Assembly (NCBI GenBank): GCA_900553925.1
Contig: USFH01000033.1
Coordinates: 1 to 15,523 of the forward strand
DNA length: 15,523 nucleotides
Direction of reading: 5' to 3'
Source of the DNA: an uncultured Clostridium sp.
Lineage (GTDB): Bacteria; Bacillota; Clostridia; Lachnospirales; Lachnospiraceae
Part shown: positions 7,231 to 13,535 of the stretch, in pieces
Numbering within the stretch: the first letter of the stretch is position 1
Layout of the letters: each line of letters starts with the position of its first letter
Position numbers and translations under genes: made by a program
Notes under the pieces: model-generated
The model's database searches: none
Told to the model about the DNA's origin: nothing
What the model saw: only the letters and a program-made list of their open reading frames with translations

Positions 7231-7884
7231 ATGAATAAAAAAAATTCCACGTTTTTAAAAAAGTATAATCATATATGGACACTGTTATACATCGTAATCT
7301 ATATGCCATGGTTCATGTGGTTAGAAAAGACAGTAACCACAGAGTTTGATCTCGTATCGATGCCGGTTGATTATAAGATTCCATTCTGCGAATATTTTAT
7401 TGTCCCCTATCTTATGTGGTTTTTGTTTGTCCCGGCGATAGTTGGATACGAATTTTTCTATTCCAAGAAAGAATATTACCAATGCTGTGCGTATCTGTTC
7501 AGCGGCATGACGATTTTCCTGATCATCTGCACAATCTGGCACAATGGTCTTGATCTGCGGCAGGATATCTCCTACAACAATAACCTGTGTGCAACACTCG
7601 TCAAGATGCTGTACAAGACAGACACAAGCACGAACGTATTCCCAAGTCTGCATGTTTTTAACACACTTGGTTGTCTCGTTGCCCTATACAAGAGCAAAGG
7701 CATGAAAAATAAAGCATGGATCAAAGTGATTGCAACAATCATTGGTATTCTGATTATCTTATCCACGATATTTTTGAAGCAGCATTCGGTGTGGGATGTC
7801 ATCGGTGCATTTGCGCTGGCAGCAATCCTCTATCCGATTGTCTATGTGATTCCTTGGGGAAAAGCAAAACAGAAAGAAATGTAA
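7231..7884 (+). CDS. PAP2-family membrane phosphatase-like protein
   Basis: This 217-aa integral membrane protein has about five to six hydrophobic helices (near 16-30, 55-76, 88-103, 138-152, 165-182 and 189-208). PAP2 phosphatase landmarks are NGLDLRQD (105-112) as the first motif, PSLH (138-141) as the second, and STIFLKQHSVWD (178-189) as the third, with H185 and D189. In this family the histidines act on phosphate esters such as phosphatidic acid, undecaprenyl pyrophosphate or inositol phospholipids. The PSLH and KQH forms resemble the subgroup related to phospholipid or inositol-phosphoceramide-type transferases rather than classic PSGH enzymes; this is a weak inference. The ATG at 7231 uses a GAAAGGG site held in a hairpin. 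Its neighbour across the terminator is a convergent GT2 gene. Confidence 0.8.
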   Translation: MNKKNSTFLKKYNHIWTLLYIVIYMPWFMWLEKTVTTEFDLVSMPVDYKIPFCEYFIVPYLMWFLFVPAIVGYEFFYSKKEYYQCCAYLFSGMTIFLIICTIWHNGLDLRQDISYNNNLCATLVKMLYKTDTSTNVFPSLHVFNTLGCLVALYKSKGMKNKAWIKVIATIIGILIILSTIFLKQHSVWDVIGAFALAAILYPIVYVIPWGKAKQKEM

Positions 7885-7917
7885 TAACTGAATCGTTTCA
7901 TAGTTTTTTGATAAAAC

Positions 7918-7958
7918 AAAAATTCCGAAGTCTGTTATAAACAAGCTTCGGAATTTTT
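7918..7958. terminator. Bidirectional intrinsic terminator
   Basis: A 13-bp perfect stem (7918-7930 with 7946-7958, core ATTCCGAAG/CTTCGGAAT) has A and T runs at its two outer ends, so it can stop transcription both ways. It lies 33 bp past the PAP2 stop and 9 bp past the stop of the convergent GT2 gene. A TGTT/AACA pair inside the 15-nt loop tightens the hairpin. Confidence 0.9.
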
Positions 7959-7967
7959 ATTTATCTT

Positions 7968-8996
7968 TTAATTAAATCCAAACAACTTCTGGAATACACG
8001 ATATCCGGTTCTAGCAAACCATCTGCCCGTTGGTCCGTGCAGATTGAACGTGATACCGAACAACGTTGTGCGAAGTTCCTTGTATAATTCTTCGTCTGTA
8101 TCCTTCAGATACTTCCACAGTTCTTTTTTCTTCTTATATAACTCTTTGTCCTTTGATACAACACAGATACTCGATGCAACACACATCATCATATCTAAGT
8201 ACTGGAACAAAAATCGATACATCTGTGGTGGGAGTTCTTTTCGATTCTCACTGAAAAACTGGATCAGCGTCCGGTTGACAAGCATCTGCTGATCAATCCG
8301 CTTCATCATCGTCTTCTCATTGACCGACTGTCCTTCTCTGCCAATATAATAATGATATAAATCAGCATTCAGGTACATCAGCTTCTTCACACGAATCATC
8401 GGTTCAAATATATAGAGATTATCCACATAAAATGTATGCTTCGGAAGCTGCAACCCACAGTCCTTCAGCAGCTGCGTCCGGTAAATGACCGAGTGCATCA
8501 GTACATACTGGAACTTGTTGAACCGGATCCGGCTGTCTTCCCAGCTGATGATCCGTTTCTCCGGTAAAGCACCATGGTAACGCATCACGCGCTTCTTCCG
8601 ACGTTCTACCTTGTCATAGATATAGTTGGAGAGCAGAACATCCAAATCCTTCTCATCTTCCACAATCTTCTTTAAGACCTTCAGCACTTGTTTGTAGGCC
8701 TCTTTGTCAAGCCAGTCATCACTGTCAACAACCTTGAAATAAACTCCGGTTGCATGGGCGATACCGGTATTCACCGCATCACCATGCCCACCATTTTCTT
8801 TATGAATTGCCTTTACAATCGTCGGGTACTTCTCTGCATAGGCATCTGCAATCTGCGCTGTGTCATCTGTAGAGCCGTCATCCACGATCAATATCTCCAC
8901 GAGTTCGCCACCAATCAATGCGTGATCGACACACTTTTTCATATAGTCCTGCGAATTATAGCAGGGGATTGTGATGGTTAATATTTTTTTATTCAT
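7968..8996 (-). CDS. Glycosyltransferase family 2
   Basis: This 342-aa GT-A enzyme begins with ITIPCYNSQDY (8-18). LIVDDGSTDDT (36-46) and HKENGGHGDAVNTG (65-78) follow, then the metal-binding VVDSDDW at 89-95. The rest (about 170-342) is helical and basic, with no membrane span. Such enzymes commonly build teichoic acids, capsule or glycolipids; the sugar and acceptor cannot be read from sequence. Only 3 nt separate its start from the ilvE stop. The upstream AAGG lies far away (about 14 nt), so translation probably depends on coupling to ilvE. No promoter is seen between the two genes, which puts a glycosyltransferase in an amino-acid metabolism operon; a link through chance gene order is possible. 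It is unrelated in detail to the GT2 enzyme at 4451-5410. Confidence 0.88.
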   Translation of the reverse strand: MNKKILTITIPCYNSQDYMKKCVDHALIGGELVEILIVDDGSTDDTAQIADAYAEKYPTIVKAIHKENGGHGDAVNTGIAHATGVYFKVVDSDDWLDKEAYKQVLKVLKKIVEDEKDLDVLLSNYIYDKVERRKKRVMRYHGALPEKRIISWEDSRIRFNKFQYVLMHSVIYRTQLLKDCGLQLPKHTFYVDNLYIFEPMIRVKKLMYLNADLYHYYIGREGQSVNEKTMMKRIDQQMLVNRTLIQFFSENRKELPPQMYRFLFQYLDMMMCVASSICVVSKDKELYKKKKELWKYLKDTDEELYKELRTTLFGITFNLHGPTGRWFARTGYRVFQKLFGFN

Positions 8997-8999
8997 AAA

Positions 9000-10022
9000 T
9001 TATTTAATTACCTTGATCCAGCCTTCCGGTGCTTCGATTCGTCCCATCTGGATACCTGTCAGAGCATCATACAGCTTCTTAATGTATGGTCCCATCTCAT
9101 CCATACCGCTTGGGAAGCAGATTTCCTTGCCATGATCGTTGATCTTTCCAACCGGAGAGATAACAGCGGCTGTACCACACAGACCACACTCTGCGAAATC
9201 CTTTACCTCATCGAAGTAAACTTCTCTATGTTCTACCTTCATGCCAAGGTACTTCTCTGCAACAACCATCAGAGAACGACGAGTGATAGAAGGAAGGATA
9301 CTGTCTGACTTTGGTGTTACCAATGTACCATCCTTTGTAATAAAGATGAAGTTTGCTCCACCTGTTTCTTCTACCTTCGTACGTGTTGCAGCATCCAGAT
9401 ACATATTCTCTGCAAATCCCTGATTATGTGCATCAACGATCGGGTATAAGCTCATTGCATAGTTCAGTCCGGCCTTGATATGACCTGTTCCATGAGGTGC
9501 TGCACGATCATAATCGCTGACACGGATTACGATTGGCTTTGCACCGCCCTTAAAGTATGGACCAACCGGTGTACAGAATACACGGAACTGATACTCATCT
9601 GCAGGCTTTACACCGATAACCGGATTGCTACCGAACATATATGGACGGATGTACAAAGTTGCACCGGAGCCATATGGCGGTACCCAGTCAATATTCGCCT
9701 CTACTGTCTTTACAACTGCATCAACCCACTTATCCTCCGGATATACAGGCATCTCCAGACGCTTGCAGGAATCCGCCATACGGGATGCATTTAAGTCAGG
9801 ACGGAAAATCACGATCTGTCCCTTCTCTGTTGTATATGCTTTCAAACCTTCAAAACAGGTCTGTGCATACTGAAGAACTCCGGCACACTCACTCAGATTA
9901 ACGGTTGCATCCTCGGTCAATACACCATCATCCCATGCACCGTTCTTATAGTTTGATACGAAACGCTTGTCTGTCTGCACATAGCCAAAGCCAAGTGAAG
10001 ACCAATCAATATTTTTGCTCAT
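9000..10022 (-). CDS. ilvE: Branched-chain amino acid aminotransferase
   Basis: This 340-aa PLP enzyme moves the amino group between glutamate and the 2-oxo acids of leucine, isoleucine and valine. It is the BCAT type II form (fold type IV). QTCFEGLKAY (54-63) and IFRPDLNASRM (72-82) are the family's N-terminal signature. The PLP lysine is K183 in GTGHIKAGLNYAMS, EETGG (219-223) follows, and TPKSDSILPSITRRS (236-250) lines the cofactor site. A C279-x-x-C282 pair precedes GTAAV; redox-active CxxC centres are known in human BCATs but at a shifted position, so I draw no conclusion. The ATG at 10022 has GGAAAGGAAG upstream. A promoter lies at 10065-10092. The leader is too short for a T-box. ridA is directly upstream on the same strand. 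Confidence 0.95.
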   Translation of the reverse strand: MSKNIDWSSLGFGYVQTDKRFVSNYKNGAWDDGVLTEDATVNLSECAGVLQYAQTCFEGLKAYTTEKGQIVIFRPDLNASRMADSCKRLEMPVYPEDKWVDAVVKTVEANIDWVPPYGSGATLYIRPYMFGSNPVIGVKPADEYQFRVFCTPVGPYFKGGAKPIVIRVSDYDRAAPHGTGHIKAGLNYAMSLYPIVDAHNQGFAENMYLDAATRTKVEETGGANFIFITKDGTLVTPKSDSILPSITRRSLMVVAEKYLGMKVEHREVYFDEVKDFAECGLCGTAAVISPVGKINDHGKEICFPSGMDEMGPYIKKLYDALTGIQMGRIEAPEGWIKVIK

Positions 10023-10064
10023 GATTTATTACTTCCTTTCCCTCATGCGTATTATCTGCCCTTT

Positions 10065-10092
10065 ATTTTACCACTCATATGTAATTATGCAA
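10065..10092 (-). promoter_or_regulatory. Probable promoter of ilvE
   Basis: On the minus strand TTGCAT (10087-10092) and TAAAAT (10065-10070) are 16 bp apart, with a start near 10058. No intrinsic terminator is seen between ridA and this site, so ilvE may also be reached by readthrough from ridA. Confidence 0.5.
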
Positions 10093-10152
10093 GCAGAAAA
10101 TAACATAATCGAGCGTTTTTACTTGTTTTTACTGTCCAATATACTTATTATA

Positions 10153-10533
10153 TTATTTTTTGATTGCGATTGCTTCGATTTCAATCTTCACATCCTTCGG
10201 AAGTCTTGCAACCTCCACACACGAACGTGCCGGGCAGTCCTTCTCAAAGAATGTTGCATATACTTCATTCACTGCCGCAAAATCATTCATATCTTTAATA
10301 AATACCGTAGTCTTTACCACATGCTCTGCATCGCTGCCTGCCTCATTCAACAACGCAATCAGGTTCCCGATTGCCTGCTTCGCCTGTGCCTTAACATCGC
10401 CGGTCTCAAGCTCGCCGGTCTCCGGAATAATCGGAATCATACCAGATGTATAAATCATATCTCCAACCGCAATTGCCTGGGAATATGGCCCGATTGCTGC
10501 CGGTGCCTTTGGTGTATGGATTACTGTCTTCAT
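10153..10533 (-). CDS. ridA: RidA-family reactive enamine/imine deaminase
   Basis: This 126-aa protein has the usual RidA length and forms trimers in its family. It hydrolyses 2-aminoacrylate and related enamines made by PLP dehydratases, releasing 2-oxo acids and ammonia, and so protects PLP enzymes from inactivation. Conserved features are IGPYSQA (14-20), YTSGMIP (28-34) and PARSCVEVARLP (101-112) with the substrate-carboxylate arginine R103. IEIEAIA (117-123) includes the active-site E120. The ATG at 10533 has TAGGAGG about 10 nt upstream, a strong site. It lies 27 bp after cvfB and just before ilvE, a known target of enamine damage in Salmonella, so the grouping makes functional sense. 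Confidence 0.95.
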   Translation of the reverse strand: MKTVIHTPKAPAAIGPYSQAIAVGDMIYTSGMIPIIPETGELETGDVKAQAKQAIGNLIALLNEAGSDAEHVVKTTVFIKDMNDFAAVNEVYATFFEKDCPARSCVEVARLPKDVKIEIEAIAIKK

Positions 10534-10560
10534 AATATATGCGCCTCCTATAAATATTAT

Positions 10561-11400
10561 CTAATCAACAAGTTCGATCGTTTTATCCGTAATGCGGATT
10601 CTTCCCTCTTTCAAGAGGCGTCCGCAGGCACGCTTAAACGCATTCTTACTAAGTCCGAACTCTTTCTTGATTATATCCTTATCTGCCTTATCTGTAAACG
10701 GTAAAACGCCCTTATAGCTCTTTATAACGGCATATACCATCTCACTGTCCTCTTCCATCTGTGCATATGCCAGTTTCCGCAATGCAAGATCTGCCTTTCC
10801 ATCCGGACGGATCTTCACGATTCTGCCATGCACCTCATCACCAACACGCACCGGCACATACAACTCACTCGCATAGATCAGTCCCGGGTATTTGTCGTCG
10901 ATTGCCACAAATGCGCCGAAATCCTTCTTGAACTCATACACAGTTCCTACAAAATCCTGTCCTTCCTCGTAGCCCTCGATTGGCTGTAATTCCTTACCAA
11001 CCTTCATCGATACTGCCAGACGTCCGGATTTGTCGACATACATCCGTACGAGATAGAACTTCCCAGCTTCTACTTTCGCGGTCTGCTCCTTGAACGGAAG
11101 CAGCACATCCCGTTCCAGTCCGCAATCCATAAACGCACCTAAGCTTGTCACATTCTTCACCTGCAGCTTCTTCACTTCACCCACAGTGATCAATGGTACA
11201 TTCGTCGTCGCGATAATCCGGTCCTGCGAATCGCGGTAAATAAAGACACGCAGGGATGCGCCCGCTTTCACGCCCTCCGGCACCTGTTTTCTCGGAAGCA
11301 GAACCGTCTCCGCCGTCGAGCTGTCTTCTTCTCCGAGATATATTCCAAAATCCTTCGAGCGAATGACTTTCAGATCATTCCATTTTCCAATTTCTATCAT
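10561..11400 (-). CDS. cvfB: CvfB/YitL-family S1-domain RNA-binding protein
   Basis: This 279-aa protein has the CvfB layout. There are three S1-like beta-barrel domains (about 3-65, 75-135 and 146-208) and a C-terminal winged-helix domain (about 218-277, with LSKNAFKRACGRLLKEG). CvfB binds RNA and affects virulence gene expression in Staphylococcus; its molecular role in Clostridia is less clear. Sequence marks include VTSLGAFMDCGL (84-95) and FGAFVAIDDKYPGLIYASEL (161-180), the typical S1 pattern. The ATG at 11400 has TAGGAAG very close upstream. A terminator for the preceding gene lies only 16 nt upstream of the start codon, so transcription must come from readthrough or from a promoter I cannot identify. 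ridA follows after 27 bp. Confidence 0.92.
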   Translation of the reverse strand: MIEIGKWNDLKVIRSKDFGIYLGEEDSSTAETVLLPRKQVPEGVKAGASLRVFIYRDSQDRIIATTNVPLITVGEVKKLQVKNVTSLGAFMDCGLERDVLLPFKEQTAKVEAGKFYLVRMYVDKSGRLAVSMKVGKELQPIEGYEEGQDFVGTVYEFKKDFGAFVAIDDKYPGLIYASELYVPVRVGDEVHGRIVKIRPDGKADLALRKLAYAQMEEDSEMVYAVIKSYKGVLPFTDKADKDIIKKEFGLSKNAFKRACGRLLKEGRIRITDKTIELVD

Positions 11401-11416
11401 ACTTCCTACTTTCTAG

Positions 11417-11450
11417 AAAAATAGACCACAAATATACGTGGTCTATTTTT
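11417..11450 (-). terminator. Intrinsic terminator overlapping the stop of the 116-aa gene
   Basis: A 13-bp perfect stem (11417-11429 with 11438-11450, core ATAGACCAC/GTGGTCTAT) encloses an 8-nt loop and has a T run on the minus-strand 3' side. The TAG stop codon of the upstream gene lies inside the 5' arm. It stands only 16 nt before the cvfB start codon. Confidence 0.85.
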
Positions 11451-11793
11451 TCTTGTCCTTATTCAACTTCAATACCTTATTCCTGATAAATGCTGTCTCG
11501 GCCTCATCTGCTTTCTGAAATCCCAGATCCTCCAATACATCCTGTGAATTGGTAAGTGAGAACACAGACATGCCCTTCTCATTCATCTTATCCTTATAGC
11601 CATTGAATACATCCACAACTGCATACGTATCCTTCGTTCTGCGATCCGGACTTGCAACCACATTACGGATACACCACGAATTAAACTCACTGCCCTTCTC
11701 CGGTACCTGCACGTCATCGCCCTTGACTTTCTTCACATATATGCTCTCTGTATCACAAATGGCCCACGGAACCACATATATTACGCTACTCAT
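11443..11793 (-). CDS. Conserved-looking small protein of unknown function (116 aa)
   Basis: I do not recognise this family. The protein is soluble in appearance, with no signal peptide or membrane span. It looks alpha/beta: a hydrophobic strand at the start (VIYVVPWAIC, 4-13), a second strand YAVVDVFNGY (57-66) and a lysine-rich tail (108-116). FNSWCIRNVV (37-46) and SVFSLTNSQDVLEDLGF (76-92) are the most distinctive parts. It is likely real: AAAGGAAG lies in front of the ATG at 11793, an excellent promoter (11875-11903) lies upstream, and a strong terminator overlaps its stop. It is therefore mainly a single-gene unit, perhaps with leak-through into cvfB. A small cytoplasmic regulator or an enzyme subunit are both possible. 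Confidence 0.8.
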   Translation of the reverse strand: MSSVIYVVPWAICDTESIYVKKVKGDDVQVPEKGSEFNSWCIRNVVASPDRRTKDTYAVVDVFNGYKDKMNEKGMSVFSLTNSQDVLEDLGFQKADEAETAFIRNKVLKLNKDKKK

Positions 11794-11874
11794 ACTTACT
11801 TCCTTTCAAATGGTTGTTCACTACGCAATCGATTTACAAAAATCTTTGTTTTCTCCTAGCGTTCAACGTAAGCA

Positions 11875-11903
11875 ATCATATAGTATTTGTTTCCGTTTGT
11901 CAA
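11875..11903 (-). promoter_or_regulatory. Strong promoter of the 116-aa gene
   Basis: On the minus strand a perfect TTGACA (11898-11903) and TATGAT (11875-11880) are 17 bp apart, with a start near 11868 and a leader of about 75 nt. Confidence 0.85.
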
Positions 11904-11983
11904 ACAATTATTTATCCAATTCCTGACAAGCGGGCAGAAATGTATACGGTTTCAATTTTTTGTAAATTTTTTTCAAAAAAGGC

Positions 11984-12012
11984 TTGCATTTTAATAAGAC
12001 ATGTAATATAAT
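11984..12012 (+). promoter_or_regulatory. Promoter of tRNA-Gln
   Basis: TTGCAT (11984-11989) and TATAAT (12007-12012) are exactly 17 bp apart. Transcription would start near 12019, at the first base of the TTGTGAGACAC leader motif. It is divergent from the promoter at 11875-11903. Confidence 0.85.
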
Positions 12013-12018
12013 ACCAAC

Positions 12019-12029
12019 TTGTGAGACAC
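12019..12029 (+). other. Leader motif TTGTGAGACAC of the tRNA-Gln transcript
   Basis: This 11-mer begins 7 nt after the -10 box and is found again, identical, in the tRNA-Arg leader (12656-12666, minus strand). With the two following bases it can fold into a 5-bp hairpin, TTGTG-AGA-CACGA, at the very 5' end of the transcript. Confidence 0.6.
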
Positions 12030-12055
12030 GAAAAAGTCTTCAAACTTCATAATGA

Positions 12056-12128
12056 TGGGCTATCGCCAAATGGTAAGGCACTGGACTCTGACTCCAGCAT
12101 TTTCCAGGTTCGAATCCTGGTAGCCCAG
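12056..12128 (+). tRNA. tRNA-Gln, anticodon CTG
   Basis: A full cloverleaf is visible. The acceptor stem is TGGGCTA/TAGCCCA with discriminator G, the D stem is GCC/GGC, and the anticodon stem is CTGGA/TCCAG around loop CTCTGAC. The T stem is CCAGG/CCTGG with loop TTCGAAT. The anticodon CTG reads glutamine CAG codons. The U1-A72 pair and G73 fit bacterial tRNA-Gln. CCA is not encoded. Confidence 0.97.
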
Positions 12129-12133
12129 TTCAT

Positions 12134-12162
12134 AAGACGGTCGAGGTTCGATCGTCTTTTTT
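12134..12162 (+). terminator. Intrinsic terminator of tRNA-Gln
   Basis: AAGACGGTCGA (12134-12144) pairs with TCGATCGTCTT (12148-12158) over 11 bp with one G-U pair and a 3-nt loop. A T run follows directly, interrupted once at 12163. It lies 5 nt after the tRNA 3' end. Confidence 0.9.
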
Positions 12163-12171
12163 ATTTTGAAT

Positions 12172-12447
12172 TGCGAGCCCCATTTATCCTACGGATAATA
12201 TATGCAACAGAATCCTCCGCAGACACGTGCGGGTAACGCCCCATCGCTTCGCTCTGCGGCACATCGTCGACGCCATCCTAAATGGAACTTCGTTCCATGG
12301 GCGTCTCCTCTCGCTCGGTTCAATACATAACGGTACTAAATTCGCAGCAGCAAAATTGCTGCCGCTCATTAAGTGCCGATGTATTTCAACGGTCTGCTTG
12401 AGTATTTGTTGCATATATCATCCGTATCTACACTTTGGTTGCTCGCA
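12172..12447. repeat. Structured inverted-repeat element between two tRNA genes
   Basis: This gene-free stretch is bounded by inverted repeats. TGCGAGC (12172-12178) matches GCTCGCA (12441-12447). A 20-bp arm at 12190-12209 matches 12407-12426 with one mismatch (core ATATATGCAACA/TGTTGCATATAT). After 9 unpaired bases on each side, GCAGAC (12219-12224) pairs with GTCTGC (12392-12397). Inside are CCGCAGA/TCTGCGG (12217-12223 with 12253-12259). A hairpin GACGCC...GGCGTC (12269-12305) has an ATGGAAC/GTTCCAT tip. A long hairpin at 12318-12390 has an inner GCAGCAA/TTGCTGC. It could be a MITE-like mobile repeat or a structured RNA. Short open frames on both strands here (76 and 81 codons) lack ribosome binding sites and are probably not genes. 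Confidence 0.7.
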
Positions 12448-12504
12448 TATTAACTATAAAATTATAGATTGAATCTTCCGTCTTATCTGCCTTATTAAAT
12501 ATAT

Positions 12505-12522
12505 AGCACTGCATGCAGTGCT
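12505..12522. repeat. 18-bp perfect palindrome
   Basis: AGCACTGCATGCAGTGCT is its own reverse complement. It stands alone between the inverted-repeat element and the tRNA-Arg terminator, with no T run. It could be a protein-binding site or part of a repeat remnant. The rest of 12448-12535 is AT-rich with nothing else that I can identify. Confidence 0.5.
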
Positions 12523-12535
12523 TGTAGGAACGCGC

Positions 12536-12566
12536 AAAAAAGCTCCCCGATTACTCGAGGAGCTTT
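12536..12566 (-). terminator. Intrinsic terminator of tRNA-Arg
   Basis: A 12-bp stem with one G-U pair (12539-12550 with 12555-12566, core AGCTCC/GGAGCT) and a 4-nt loop is followed on the minus strand by six T. It starts 6 nt after the tRNA 3' end. Confidence 0.92.
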
Positions 12567-12572
12567 AAAATA

Positions 12573-12646
12573 TGCGGCCGAGAAGATTCGAACTCCCGAC
12601 ACCTTGGTCCGTAGCCAAGTGCTCTATCCAGCTGAGCTACGACCGC
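12573..12646 (-). tRNA. tRNA-Arg, anticodon ACG
   Basis: The minus strand folds into a cloverleaf. The acceptor stem is GCGGTCG/CGGCCGC (one G-U pair) with discriminator A, the D stem is GCTC/GAGC, and the anticodon stem is CTTGG/CCAAG around loop CTACGGA. The T loop is TTCGAAT. Anticodon ACG should be edited to ICG by the tRNA adenosine deaminase TadA and read CGU, CGC and CGA. Position 32 is C, which fits the known targets of TtcA in enterobacteria, and a TtcA homologue lies in this window. CCA is not encoded. Confidence 0.97.
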
Positions 12647-12651
12647 ATCTG

Positions 12652-12668
12652 TGTTGTGTCTCACAACA
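12652..12668 (-). other. Leader hairpin of the tRNA-Arg transcript with the shared TTGTGAGACAC motif
   Basis: TGTTGTG and CACAACA form a 7-bp perfect stem around an AGA loop. On the minus strand this contains TTGTGAGACAC (12656-12666), identical to the motif at the start of the tRNA-Gln transcript. The hairpin begins about 7 nt after the -10 box and ends 5 nt before the mature tRNA. Confidence 0.6.
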
Positions 12669-12674
12669 GATGAT

Positions 12675-12703
12675 ATTTTATCGTAGTTTCGACTAAATGT
12701 CAA
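12675..12703 (-). promoter_or_regulatory. Promoter of tRNA-Arg
   Basis: On the minus strand a perfect TTGACA (12698-12703) and TAAAAT (12675-12680) are 17 bp apart. Transcription should start near 12668, at the leader hairpin. The 12704-12808 gap upstream is AT-rich and holds no clear terminator for the PPTase operon. Confidence 0.85.
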
Positions 12704-12808
12704 GCGATTTCTTAACAAAATTGAATTCAAATATCAAAATTTCAAAATTCTCAAAAGTCCAAACGTACAAACCTGGATGTCTCCATGAGATCGGCATAAC
12801 CGACCATC

Positions 12809-13534
12809 TCAAAAACGGATGCAGGAATCCAGCCGGTATTCCACGGTACAATCATCCTCCGCACAGACAGATATCCAATAATCATCCATCCGAAGCATAA
12901 AATACCGGTACGGCGTTCCAATGACGGTCTTCTGCACCGGATCGATTTCAAAGGAATTGAGCGGTACACTGATTCCATCACCTGTAAGCTTCAGGTATGA
13001 CTCTTTCATTGTCCATAGATAGAAGAACCGCTCTGCACACAGACTATCATCCGGCTCGAACCCTGATTTCTCCGCCACCCCACCAGGCGCACCTGCCGAC
13101 TCCTGAGATGCCACCTCTTTTTGTCCGGATACATAGGCATACTCCCGCTCGGTAAAGCAACGTCTGGCAACACGCAGATTATCCTTTTTCCGGATCTGCT
13201 CGATATCGACCCCCAGCGGCACATCCCCATATGCAAGCACCACATAGTCCCCTGCATGGGAGATATTAAAATAAAACTCCGGATGATCTTTTATCCACGG
13301 TTTCCCGTTCTCATTTTTTTCAAGTACGAGTTCGTCGGGGTGGATTCCAAGCTGTTTCTCCACGAGTTCCTGCAACAGTAATCCCGCAACAACCGACACA
13401 TATGCCGGTTCCTTTCTTCGAAAAGCCAATACCCGGGACTTTCGTTCCGGGTATAAGCGTTCGACCAATTCATCAAAATGTTGTTCTATGTATTCCTGAT
13501 TTACTTGTACAACAGATACATGAATCTTTGTCAT
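12809..13534 (-). CDS. Sfp-type 4'-phosphopantetheinyl transferase
   Basis: This 241-aa enzyme should move the phosphopantetheine arm of coenzyme A to the serine of a carrier protein. Sfp-family motifs are present: YFNISHAGDYVVLAYG (88-103), the magnesium site GVDIE (108-112, D110 and E112), and WTMKESYLKLTGDG (174-187) with K177, E178 and K182. Residues about 139-168 form an extra, loop-like stretch (rich in G, A, S and E) between the last two motifs. The ATG at 13534 has GGAAG upstream, and a single base separates it from the TAA of the preceding gene, so translation is coupled. The open frame continues upstream to a TTG at 13660, but that overlaps the neighbour and is rejected. The carrier protein two genes upstream is the likely substrate. 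It differs from the small AcpS type used for fatty-acid ACP. Confidence 0.92.
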   Translation of the reverse strand: MTKIHVSVVQVNQEYIEQHFDELVERLYPERKSRVLAFRRKEPAYVSVVAGLLLQELVEKQLGIHPDELVLEKNENGKPWIKDHPEFYFNISHAGDYVVLAYGDVPLGVDIEQIRKKDNLRVARRCFTEREYAYVSGQKEVASQESAGAPGGVAEKSGFEPDDSLCAERFFYLWTMKESYLKLTGDGISVPLNSFEIDPVQKTVIGTPYRYFMLRMDDYWISVCAEDDCTVEYRLDSCIRF

Positions 13535-13535
13535 A

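Noticed and set aside
10023..10152. T-box or leucine leader in front of ilvE
   Set aside because: The promoter leaves a leader of only about 36 nt, too short for a T-box, and no specifier or T-box sequence is seen.
12184..12472. Two small open frames (76 and 81 codons) inside the inverted-repeat element
   Set aside because: They lie on opposite strands over the same hairpins, have no ribosome binding sites, and their products look like translated structure.
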